Below, in pieces: positions 28,001 to 39,531 of a DNA stretch of 64,000 nucleotides. Both the position numbers and the translations under genes were made by a program. A model generated the notes under the pieces. It ran no database searches. It was not told the DNA's origin and worked only from the letters and a program-made list of their open reading frames with translations. Source of the DNA: Hydractinia symbiolongicarpus (lineage: Eukaryota > Cnidaria > Hydrozoa > Anthoathecata > Hydractiniidae); the NCBI RefSeq assembly GCF_029227915.1, contig NC_079884.1:4652001-4716000 (forward strand), written 5' to 3'. Numbering within the stretch: position 1 is the first letter of the stretch; every line of letters begins with the position of its first letter.

Positions 28001-30960
28001 GTTTTAGTGGTGAAAAAAAAATTTAAAAAATCGTTCGGGAAATGAGTTTACTCCCTGGGTACTTTCTTTGTATATTTTTGACTATACGGGCCAAGCCCGG
28101 GATTTACGGGAAATCGCGGGTTTTCGTTTGCCGGCGATTAAACTGCTTTTATTCAGCATCTCATCAAAAATGAAAACATTCTTAAAAACTACAAGTCTCA
28201 TGAGTTTTAGTGGTGAAATAATAATTTAAAAAATCGTTTGGGAAATGAGTTTACTCCCTGGGTACTTTCTTTGTATACTTTTGACTATACGGGCCGAGTC
28301 CGGGATTTAGGGAAATCGCAGGTTTTCGTTTGCCGGCGATTAAACTGCTTTCATTCAGCGTCTCATCAAAAATGAAAACATTCTTGAAAACTACAAGTCT
28401 CATGCGTTTTAGTGGTGAAATAATAATTTAAAAAATCGTTCGGGAAATGAGTTTACTCCCTGGGTACTTTCTTTGTATACTTTTGAATATACGGGCCAAG
28501 CCGGGATTTACGGGAAATCGCGGGTTTTCGTCTGCCGGCGATTAAACTTCTTTTATTCAGCGTCTCATCAAAAATGAAAACATTTTTAAAAACTACAGGT
28601 CTTATGCGTTTTAGTGGTGAAAAAATGATTTAAAAAATCGTTGTGGAAATGAGTTTACTCACAGGGTACTTTCTTTATATACATTCGACTATACGTGCCA
28701 AGCCCGGGATTTACGGGAAATCGCGGGTTTTCGTTTGCCGGCGATTAAACTGCTTTTATTCAGCGTCTCATCAAAAATGAAAACATTCTTGAAAACTACA
28801 AGTCTCATGCGTTTTAGTGGTGAAATAATATTTTAAAAAATCGTTTGGGAAATGAGTTTACTCCCTTGGTACTTTCTTTGTATACTTTTGACTATACGGG
28901 CAGAGTCCAGGATTTACGGGAAATCGCAGGTTTTCGTTTGCCGGCGATTAAACTTCTTTTATTCAGCGTCTCATCAAAAATGAAATCATTTTTAAAAACT
29001 GCAAGTCTCATGCGTTTTAGTGGTGAAAAAGTAATTTAAAAAATCGTTCGGGTAATGAGTTTGCTCCCTGGGTACTTTCTTTGTATACTTTTGACTATAC
29101 GGGCCAAGCCGGGATTTACGGGAAATCGCGGGTTTTCGTTTGCCGGCGATTAAACTTTTTTTATTCAGCGTCTCATCAAAAATGAAAACATTCTTGAAAA
29201 CTACAAGTCTCATGCGTTTTAGTGGTGAAATAATAATTTAAAAAATCGTTTGGGAAATGAGTTTACTCCCTTGGTACTTTCTTTGTATACTTTTGACTAT
29301 ACGGGCAGAGTCCAGGATTTACGGGAAATGGCAGGTTTTCGTTTGCCGGCGATTAAACTTCTTTTACTCAGCGTCTCATCAAAAATGAAAACATTTTTAA
29401 AAACTGCAAGTCTCATGCGTTTTAGTGGTGAAAAAGTAATTTAAAAAATCGTTCGGGAAATGAGTTTGCTCCCTGAGTACTTTCTTTGTATACTTTTGAC
29501 TATACGGGCCAAGCCGGGATTTACGGGAAATCGCGGGTTTTCGTTTGCCGGCGATTAAATTTCTTTTATTCAGCGTCTCATCAAAAATGAAAACATTTTT
29601 AAAAACTACAAGTCTTATGCGTTTTAGTGGTGAAAAAATAATTTAAAAAATCGTTCTGGAAATGAGTTTACTCACAGGGTACTTTCTTTGTATACATTCG
29701 ACTATACGGGCCAAGCCCAGGATTTACGGGAAATCGCGGGTTTTCGTTTTCCGGCGATTAAACTTCTTTCATTAAGCGTCTCATCAAAATTGAAAACATT
29801 TTTGAAAACTACAAGTTTCATGCGTTTTAGTGGTGAAAAAAAAATTTAAAAAATCGTTCGGGAAATGAGTTTACTCCCTGGGTACTTTCTTTGTATATTT
29901 TTGACTATACGGGCCAAGCCCGGGATTTACGGGAAATCGCGGGTTTTCGTTTGCCGGCGATTAAACTGCTTTTATTCAGCATCTCATCAAAAATGAAAAC
30001 ATTCTTAAAAACTACAAGTCTCATGAGTTTTAGTGGTGAAATAATAATTTAAAAAATCGTTTGGGAAATGAGTTTACTCCCTGGGTACTTTCTTTGTATA
30101 CTTTTGACTATACGGGCCGAGTCCGGGATTTAGGGAAATCGCAGGTTTTCGTTTGCCGGCGATTAAACTGCTTTCATTCAGCGTCTCATCAAAAATGAAA
30201 ACATTCTTGAAAACTACAAGTCTCATGCGTTTTAGTGGTGAAATAATAATTTAAAAAATCGTTCGGGAAATGAGTTTACTCCCTGGGTACTTTCTTTGTA
30301 TACTTTTGAATATACGGGCCAAGCCGGGATTTACGGGAAATCGCGGGTTTTCGTCTGCCGGCGATTAAACTTCTTTTATTCAGCGTCTCATCAAAAATGA
30401 AAACATTTTTAAAAACTACAGGTCTTATGCGTTTTAGTGGTGAAAAAATAATTTAAAAAATCGTTGTGAAAATGAGTTTACTCACAGGGTACTTTCTTTA
30501 TATACATTCGACTATACGTGCCAAGCCCGGGATTTACGGGAAATCGCGGGTTTTCGTTTGCCGGCGATTAAACTGCTTTTATTCAGCGTCTCATCAAAAA
30601 TGAAAACATTCTTGAAAACTACAAGTCTCATGCGTTTTAGTGGTGAAATAATATTTTAAAAAATCGTTTGGGAAATGAGTTTACTCCCTTGGTACTTTCT
30701 TTGTATACTTTTGACTATACGGGCAGAGTCCAGGATTTACGGGAAATCGCAGGTTTTCGTTTGCCGGCGATTAAACTTCTTTTATTCAGCGTCTCATCAA
30801 AAATGAAAACATTTTTAAAAACTGCAAGTCTCATGCGTTTTAGTGGTGAAAAAGTAATTTAAAAAATCGTTCGGGTAATGAGTTTGCTCCCTGGGTACTT
30901 TCTTTGTATTTTTTTGACTATACGGGCCAAGCCGGGATTTACGGGAAATCGCGGGTTTTC
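25099..30960 (+). repeat. 7,293-bp tandem duplication, copy 2 (one subunit shorter)
   Basis: Matches copy 1 at +7,293 bp from 25099 to about 30870. It then continues with the copy 1 terminal monomer (gtatttttttgac) at an offset of 5,875 bp, which is 7,293 minus 1,418. One seven-monomer unit is therefore absent relative to copy 1. The match ends around 30970, where copy 2 goes on to ttaaacttcttttatt with gcgtcccatc instead of ttaagtttctt. Confidence 0.85.
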
Positions 30961-30999
30961 GTTTGCCGGCGATTAAACTTCTTTTATTCAGCGTCCCAT

Positions 31000-33870
31000 C
31001 AAATATGAAAATATTTTTGAAAACTACAAGTCTCATGCGTTTAGTGGTAAAAAAATAATATAAAAAATCGTTCGGGAAATGAGTTTACTCCCTGGGTACT
31101 TTCTTTGTATACTTTTGACTATACGGGCCAAGCCCGGGATATACGGGAAATCGCGGGTTTTCGTTTGCCGGCGATTAAACTTCTTTTATTCAGCGTCTCA
31201 TCAAAAATGAAAACATTCTTGAAAACTACAAGTCTCATGCGTTTTAGTGGTGAAATAATAATTTAAAAAATCGTTTGGGAAATGAGTTTACTCCCTTGGT
31301 ACTTTCTTTGTATACTTTTGACTATACTGGCAGAGTCCAGGATTTACGGGAAATGGCAGGTTTTCGTTTGCCGGCGATTAAACTTCTTTTATTCAGCGTC
31401 TCATCAAAAATGAAAACATTTTTAAAAACTGCAAGTCTCATGCGTTTTAGTGGTGAAAAAGTAATTTAAAAAATCGTTCGGGAAATGAGTTTGCTTCCTG
31501 AGTACTTTCTTTGTATACTTTTGACTATACGGGCCAAGCCGGGATTTACGGGAAATCGCGGGTTTTCGTTTGCCGGCGATTAAACTTTTTTTTATTCAGC
31601 GTCTCATCAAAAATGAAAACATTTTTAAAAACTACAAGTCTCATGCGTTTTAGTGGTGAAAAAAAAATTTAAAAAATCGTTCGGGAAATGAGTTTACTCC
31701 CTGGGTACTTTCTTTGTATACATTCGACTATACGGGCCAAGCCCTGGATTTACGGGAAAACGCGGGATTTCGTTTGCCGGCGATTAAACCTCTTTCATTA
31801 AGCGTCTCATCAAAAATGAAAACATTTTTGAAAACTACAAGTCTCATGCGTTTTAGTGGTGAAAAAATAATTTTAAAAATCGTTCGGGAAATGAGTTTAC
31901 TCCCTGGGTACTTTCTTTGTATACTTTTGACTATACGGGCCGAGTCCGGGATTTACGGGAAATCGCGGATTTTCGTTTGCCGGCGATTAAACTTCTTTTA
32001 TTCAGCGTCCCATCAAATATGAAAATATTTTTGAAAACTACAAGTCTCATGCGTTTAGTGGTAAAAAAATAATATAAAAAATCGTTCGGGAAATGAGTTT
32101 ACTCCCTGGGTACTTTCTTTGTATACTTTTGACTATACGGGCCAAGCCCGGGATATACGGGAAATCGCGGGTTTTCGTTTGCCGGCGATTAAACTTCTTT
32201 TATTCAGCGTCTCATCAAAAATGAAAACATTTTTAAAAACTACAAGTCTTATGAGTTTTAGTGGTGAAAAAATAATTTAAAAAATCGTTCTGGAAATGAG
32301 TTTACTCACAGGTTACTTTCTTTGTATACATTCGACTATACGGGCCAAGCCCAGGATTTCCGGGAAATCGCGGGTTTTCGTTTTCCGGCGATTAAGCCTC
32401 TTTCATTAAGCGTCTCATCAAAATTGAAAACATTTTTGAAAACTACAAGTTTCATGCGTTTTAGTGGTGAAAAAAAAATTTAAAAAATCGTTCGGGAAAT
32501 GAGTTTACTCCCTGGGTACTTTCTTTGTATACTTTTGACTATACGGGCCAAGCCCGGGATTTACGGGAAATCGCGGGTTTTCGTTTGCCGGCGATTAAAC
32601 TGCTTTTATTCAGCGTCTCATCAAAAATGAAAACATTCTTGAAAACTACAAGTCTCATGAGTTTTAGTGGTGAAATAATAATTTAAAAAATCGTTTGGGA
32701 AATGAGTTTACTCCCTGGGTACTTTCTTTGTATACTTTTGACTATACGGGCCAAGCCCGGGATTTACGGGAAATCGCGGGTTTTCGTTTGCCGGCGATTA
32801 AACTGCTTTTATTCAGCGTCTCATCAAAAATGAAAACATTCTTGAAAACTACAAGTCTCTTGCGTTTTAGTGGTGAAATAATAATTTAAAAATTGTTTGG
32901 GAAATGAGTTTACTCCCTGGGTACTTTCTTTGTATACTTTTGACTATACGGCCGAGTCCAGGATTTACGGGAAATCGCAGGTTTTCGTTTGCCGGCGATT
33001 AAACTTCTTTTATTCAGCGTCTTATCAAAAATGAAAACATTTTTAAAAACTACAAGTCTCATGCGTTTTAGTGGTGAAAAAGTAATTTAAAAAATCGTTC
33101 GGGAAATGAGTTTACTCCCTGGGTACTTTCTTTGTATACTTTTGACTATACGGGCCGAGTCCGGGATTTACGGGAAATCGCGGATTTTCGTTTGCCGGCG
33201 ATTAAACTTCTTTTATTCAGCGTCCCATCAAATATGAAAATATTTTTGAAAACTACAAGTCTCATGCGTTTAGTGGTAAAAAAATAATATAAAAAATCGT
33301 TCGGGAAATGAGTTTACTCCCTGGGTACTTTCTTTGTATACTTTTGACTATACGGCCAAGCCCGGGATATACGGGAAATCGCGGGTTTTCGTTTGCCGGC
33401 GATTAAACTTCTTTTATTCAGCGTCTCATCAAAAATGAAAACATTTTTAAAAACTACAAGTCTTATGCGTTTTAGTTGTGAAAAAATAATTTAAAAAATC
33501 GTTCTGGAAATGAGTTTACTCACAGGGTACTTTCTTTGTATACATTCGACTATACGGGCCAAGCCCGGGATTTACGGGAAATCGCGGGTTTTCGTTTTCC
33601 GGCGATTAAACCTCTTTCATTAAGCGTCTCATCAAAAATGAAAACATTTTTAAAAACTACAAGTCTCATGCGTTTTAGTGGTGAAAAAAAAATTTAAAAA
33701 ATCGTTCGGGAAATGAGTTTACTCCCTGGGTACTTTCTTTGTATACATTCGACTATACAGGCCAAGCCCTGGTTTACGGGAAAACGCGGGAATTCGTTTG
33801 CCGGCGATTAAACCTCTTTCATTAAGCGTCTCATCAAAAATGAAAACATTTTTAAAAACTGCAAGTCTCA
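31000..33870 (+). repeat. Mixed satellite monomers between duplications
   Basis: About 14 monomers between the 7,293-bp and 2,637-bp duplications. Subtypes include the gcgtcccatcaaatatg/gtttagtggtaaaaaa pair (about 30990, 32000, 33220), the ccctggatttacgggaaaacg subtype (31740) and the ctcacagg/acattcgac subtype. The order resembles the nine-monomer unit at 60.9-64 kb. No gene is seen. Confidence 0.7.
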
Positions 33871-36506
33871 TGCGCTTTAGTGGTGAAAAAAAAATTTTAA
33901 AAATCGTTCGGGAAATGAGTTTACTCCCTGGGTACTTTCTTTGTATACATTCGACTATACGGGCCAAGCCCTGGATTTACGGGAAAACGCGGGATTTCGT
34001 TTGCCGGCGATTAAACCTCTTTCATTAAGCGTCTCATGAAAAATGAAAACATTTTTGAAAACTACAAGTCTCATGCGTTTTAGTGGTGAAAAAATAATTT
34101 TAAAAATCGTTCGGGAAATGAGTTTACTCCCTGGGTACTTTCTTTGTATACTTTTGACTATACGGGCCGAGTCCGGGATTTACGGGAAATCGCGGATTTT
34201 CGTTTGCCGGCGATTAAACTTCTTTTATTCAGCGTCCCATCAAATATGAAAATATTTTTGAAAACTACAAGTCTCATGCGTTTAGTGGTAAAAAAATAAT
34301 ATAAAAAATCGTTCGGGAAATGAGTTTACTCCCTGGGTACTTTCTTTGTATACTTTTGACTATACGGGCCAAGCCCGGGATATACGGGAAATCGCGGGTT
34401 TTCGTTTGCCGGCGATTAAACTTCTTTTATTCACCGTCTCATCAAAAATGAAAACATTTTTAAAAACTACAAGTCTTATGAGTTTTAGTGGTGAAAAAAT
34501 AATTTAAAAAATCGTTCTGGAAATGAGTTTACTCACAGGTTACTTTCTTTGTATACATTCGACTATACGGGCCAAGCCCAGGATTTCCGGGAATTCGCGG
34601 GTTTTCGTTTTCCGGCGATTAAACCTCTTTCATTAAGCGTCTCATCAAAATTGAAAACATTTTTGAAAACTACAAGTTTCATGCGTTTTAGTGGTGAAAA
34701 AAAAATTTAAAAAATCGTTCGGGAAATGAGTTTACTCCCTGGGTACTTTCTTTGTATACTTTTGACTATACGGGCCAAGCCCGGGATTTACGGGAAATCG
34801 CGGGTTTTCGTTTGCCGGCGATTAAACTGCTTTTATTCAGCGTCTCATCAAAAATGAAAACATTCTTGAAAACTACAAGTCTCATGAGTTTTAGTGGTGA
34901 AATAATAATTTAAAAAATCGTTTGGGAAATGAGTTTACTCCCTGGGTACTTTCTTTGTATACTTTTGACTATACGGGCCGAGTCCGGATTTAGGGAAATC
35001 GCAGGTTTTCGTTTGCCGACGATTAAACTGCTTTTATTCAGCGTCTCATCAAAAATGAAAACATTTTTGAAAACTACAAGTCTCATGCGTTTTAGTGGTG
35101 AAAAAGTAATTTAAAAAATCGTTCGGGAAATGAGTTTACTCCCTGGGTACTTTCTTTGTATACTTTTGACTATACGGGCCAAGCCCGGGATTTACGGAAA
35201 ATCGCGGGTTTTCGTTTGCCGGCGATTAAACTGCTTTTATTCAGCGTCTCATCAAAAATGAAAACATTTTTAAAAACTACAGGTCTTATGCGTTTTAGTG
35301 GTGAAAAAATAATTTAAAAAATCGTTCTGGAAATGAGTTTACTCACAGGGTACTTTCTTTATATACATTCGACTATACGTGCCAAGCCCGGGATTTACGG
35401 GAAATCGCGGGTTTTCGTTTGCCGGCGATTAAACTTCTTTTATTCAGCGTCTCATCAAAAATAAAAACATTCTTGAAAACTAAAAGTCTCATGCGTTTTA
35501 GTGGTGAAATAATAATTTAAAAAATCGTTTGGGAAATGAGTTTACTCCCTGGGTACTTTCTTTGTATACTTTTGACTACACGGGCCGAGTCCAGGATTTA
35601 CGGGAAATCGCAGGTTTTCGTTTGCCGGCGATTAAACCTCTTTCATTAAGCTTCTCATCAAAAATGAAAACATTTTTGAAAACTACAGGTCTCATGCGTT
35701 TAGTGGTAAAAAAATAATATAAAAAATCGTCCGGGAAATGAGTTTACTCCCTGGGTACTTTCTTTGTATACTTTTGACTATACGGGCCAAGCCCGGGATA
35801 TACGGGAAATCGCGGGTTTTCGTTTGCCGGCGATTAAACTTCTTTTATTCAGCGTCTCATCAAAAATGAAAACATTTTTAAAAACTACAAGTTTCATGCG
35901 TTTTAGTGGTGAAAAAATAATTTAAAAAATCGTTCTGGAAATGAGTTTACTCACAGGGTACTTTCTTTGTATACATTCGACTATACGGGCCAAGCCCGGG
36001 ATTTCCGGGAAATCGCGGGTTTTCGTTTTCCGGCGATTAAACCTCTTTCATTAAGCGTCTCATCAAAATTGAAAACATTTTTGAAAACTACAAGTTTCAT
36101 GCGTTTTAGTGGTGAAAAAAAAAATTTAAAAAATCGTTCAGGAAATGAGTTTACTCCCTGGGTACTTTCTTTGTATACTTTTGACTATACGGGCCAAGCC
36201 CGGGATTTACGGGAAATTTGCGGGTTTTCGTTTGCCGGCGATTAAACTGCTTTTATTCAGCGTCTCATCAAAAATGAAAACATTCTTGAAAACTACAAGT
36301 CTCATGAGTTTTAGTGGTGAAATAATAATTTAAAAAATCGTTTGGGAAATGAGTTTACTCCCTGGGTACTTTCTTTGTATACTTTTGACTATACGGGCCA
36401 AGCCGGGATTTACGGGAAATCGCGGGTTTTCGTTTGCCGGCGATTAAACTTTTTTTTATTCAGCGTCTCATCAAAAATGAAAACATTTTTAAAAACTACA
36501 AGTCTC
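33870..36506 (+). repeat. 2,637-bp tandem duplication, copy 1
   Basis: Thirteen monomers. Variants at 34043, 34929 and 35456 recur at 36680, 37566 and 38093, each 2,637 bp later. Upstream of 33870 the monomer core differs from that before 36507 (ccaagccctggttt against ccaagccgggattt), which places the break inside a monomer. The copy contains the tcaaaaataaaaac variant at 35456 that also marks the 8.25-kb LINE-bearing block. Confidence 0.82.
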
Positions 36507-39020
36507 ATGCGTTTTAGTGGTGAAAAAAAAATTTTAAAAATCGTTCGGGAAATGAGTTTACTCCCTGGATACTTTCTTTGTATACATTCGACTATACGGG
36601 CCAAGCCCTGGATTTACGGGAAAACGCGGGATTTCGTTTGCCGGCGATTAAACCTCTTTCATTAAGCGTCTCATGAAAAATGAAAACATTTTTGAAAACT
36701 ACAAGTCTCATGCGTTTTAGTGGTGAAAAAATAATTTTAAAAATCGTTCGGGAAATGAGTTTACTTCCTGGGTACTTTCTTTGTATACTTTTGACTATAC
36801 GGGCCGAGTCCGGGATTTACGGGAAATCGCGGATTTTCGTTTGCCGGCGATTAAACTTCTTTTATTCAGCGTCCCATCAAATATGAAAATATTTTTGAAA
36901 ACTACAAGTCTCATGCGTTTAGTGGTAAAAAAATAATATAAAAAATCGTTCGGGAAATGAGTTTACTCCCTGGGTACTTTCTTTGTATACTTTTGACTAT
37001 ACGGGCCAAGCCCGGGATATACGGGAAATCGCGGGTTTTCGTTTGCCGGCGATTAAACTTCTTTTATTCACCGTCTCATCAAAAATGAAAACATTTTTAA
37101 AAACTACAAGTCTTATGAGTTTTAGTGGTGAAAAAATAATTTAAAAAATCGTTCTGGAAATGAGTTTACTCACAGGTTACTTTCTTTGTATACATTCGAC
37201 TATACGGGCCAAGCCCAGGATTTCCGGGAATTCGCGGGTTTTCGTTTTCCGGCGATTAAACCTCTTTCATTAAGCGTCTCATCAAAATTGAAAACATTTT
37301 TGAAAACTACAAGTTTCATGCGTTTTAGTGGTGAAAAAAAAATTTAAAAAATCGTTCGGGAAATGAGTTTACTCCCTGGGTACTTTCTTTGTATACTTTT
37401 GACTATACGGGCCAAGCCCGGGATTTACGGGAAATCGCGGGTTTTCGTTTGCCGGCGATTAAACTGCTTTTATTCAGCGTCTCATCAAAAATGAAAACAT
37501 TCTTGAAAACTACAAGTCTCATGAGTTTTAGTGGTGAAATAATAATTTAAAAAATCGTTTGGGAAATGAGTTTACTCCCTGGGTACTTTCTTTGTATACT
37601 TTTGACTATACGGGCCGAGTCCGGATTTAGGGAAATCGCAGGTTTTCGTTTGCCGACGATTAAACTGCTTTTATTCAGCGTCTCATCAAAAATGAAAACA
37701 TTTTTGAAAACTACAAGTCTCATGCGTTTTAGTGGTGAAAAAGTAATTTAAAAAATCGTTCGGGAAATGAGTTTACTCCCTGGGTACTTTCTTTGTATAC
37801 TTTTGACTATACGGGCCAAGCCCGGGATTTACGGAAAATCGCGGGTTTTCGTTTGCCGGCGATTAAACTGCTTTTATTCAGCGTCTCATCAAAAATGAAA
37901 ACATTTTTAAAAACTACAGGTCTTATGCGTTTTAGTGGTGAAAAAATAATTTAAAAAATCGTTCTGGAAATGAGTTTACTCACAGGGTACTTTCTTTATA
38001 TACATTCGACTATACGTGCCAAGCCCGGGATTTACGGGAAATCGCGGGTTTTCGTTTGCCGGCGATTAAACTTCTTTTATTCAGCGTCTCATCAAAAATA
38101 AAAACATTCTTGAAAACTAAAAGTCTCATGCGTTTTAGTGGTGAAATAATAATTTAAAAAATCGTTTGGGAAATGAGTTTACTCCCTGGGTACTTTCTTT
38201 GTATACTTTTGACTACACGGGCCGAGTCCAGGATTTACGGGAAATCGCAGGTTTTCGTTTGCCGGCGATTAAACCTCTTTCATAAACTTCTCATCAAAAA
38301 TGAAAACATTTTTGAAAACTACAGGTCTCATGCGTTTAGTGGTAAAAAAATAATATAAAAAATCGTCCGGGAAATGAGTTTACTCCCTGGGTACTTTCTT
38401 TGTATACTTTTGACTATACGGGCCAAGCCCGGGATATACGGGAAATCGCGGGTTTTCGTTTGCCGGCGATTAAACTTCTTTTATTCAGCGTCTCATCAAA
38501 AATGAAAACATTTTTAAAAACTACAAGTTTCATGCGTTTTAGTGGTGAAAAAATAATTTAAAAAATCGTTCTGGAAATGAGCTTACTCACAGGGTACTTT
38601 CTTTGTATACATTCGACTATACGGGCCAAGCCCGGGATTTCCGGGAAATCGCGGGTTTTCGTTTTCCGGCGATTAAACCTCTTTCATTAAGCGTCTCATC
38701 AAAATTGAAAACATTTTTGAAAACTACAAGTTTCATGCGTTTTAGTGGTGAAAAAAAAAATTTAAAAAATCGTTCAGGAAATGAGTTTACTCCCTGGGTA
38801 CTTTCTTTGTATACTTTTGACTATACGGGCCAAGCCCGGGATTTACGGGAAATTTGCGGGTTTTCGTTTGCCGGCGATTAAACTGCTTTTATTCAGCGTC
38901 TCATCAAAAATGAAAACATTCTTGAAAACTACAAGTCTCATGAGTTTTAGTGGTGAAATAATAATTTAAAAAATCGTTTGGGAAATGAGTTTACTCCCTG
39001 GGTACTTTCTTTGTATACTT
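36507..39020 (+). repeat. 2,637-bp tandem duplication, copy 2
   Basis: Near-identical second copy, one base shorter after a change at about 38284 (cataaacttctc instead of cattaagcttctc). The match to copy 1 stops near 39025, where copy 1 has ccaagccggg and this copy has ccgagtccggg with tttaggg. It runs directly into the monomers that carry LINE copy 1. Confidence 0.82.
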
Positions 39021-39531
39021 TTGACTATACGGGCCGAGTCCGGGATTTAGGGAAATCGCAGGTTTTCGTTTGCCGACGATTAAACTGCTTTTATTCAGCG
39101 TCTCATCAAAAATGAAAACATTTTTGAAAACTACAAGTCTCATGCGTTTTAGTGGTGAAAAAGTAATTTAAAAAATCGTTCGGGAAATGAGTTTACTCCC
39201 TGGGTACTTTCTTTGTATACTTTTGACTATACGGGCCAAGCCCGGGATTTACGGGAAATCGCGGGTTTTCGTTTGCCGGCGATTAAACTGCTTTTATTCA
39301 GCGTCTCATCAAAAATGAAAACATTTTTAAAAACTACAGGTCTTATGCGTTTTAGTGGTGAAAAAATAATTTAAAAATCGATCTGGAAATGAGTTTACTC
39401 ACAGGGTACTTTCTTTGTATACATTCGACTATACGTGCCAAGCCCGAGATTTACGGGAAATTGCGGGTTTTCGTTTGCCGGCGATTAAACTTCTTTTATT
39501 CAGCGTCTCATCAAAGAGAAGCTTCTTAATA

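Larger units (their letters stand above)
1..39515 (+). repeat. 203-bp satellite array, segment A
   Basis: Head-to-tail tandem array of a ~203-bp monomer, about 195 copies here, all in one orientation. Landmarks in order within a monomer: gggaaatgag, ctccctgggtac, gtatacttttgactatac, a G+C-rich core with cgggcc(g/a)ag(t/c)cc, gatttacgggaaatc, gttttcgtttgccggcgatt, then cagcgtctcatc, an A/T-rich half (aaaaatgaaaacattttt) and gttttagtggtgaaa. Counting one consensus monomer by hand gives 35 C and 40 G in 203 bases. Monomer variants differ by single-base indels, e.g. gccggg against gcccggg, or tttaggg against tttacggg, so lengths vary between 202 and 203. Short inverted repeats recur: gattt/aaatc around acggg, and gtata/tatac. 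No protein-coding gene is credible in this stretch. The monomer length is close to a nucleosome repeat, as in many centromeric or heterochromatic satellites; the chromosomal position is unknown. Confidence 0.97.

Noticed and set aside
1-39515. CRISPR-like array
   Set aside because: There are no short direct repeats separated by unique spacers. The whole 203-bp unit repeats, and the embedded LINE is eukaryotic.
1-39515. tRNA gene
   Set aside because: Only a B-box-like string is present in some monomers. No A box at the right distance and no cloverleaf could be drawn.
39415-39531. 39-codon upstream extension of ORF1 into the satellite
   Set aside because: It begins with TTG in monomer sequence, outside the LINE. 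The first ATG inside the element (39532) is the better start.
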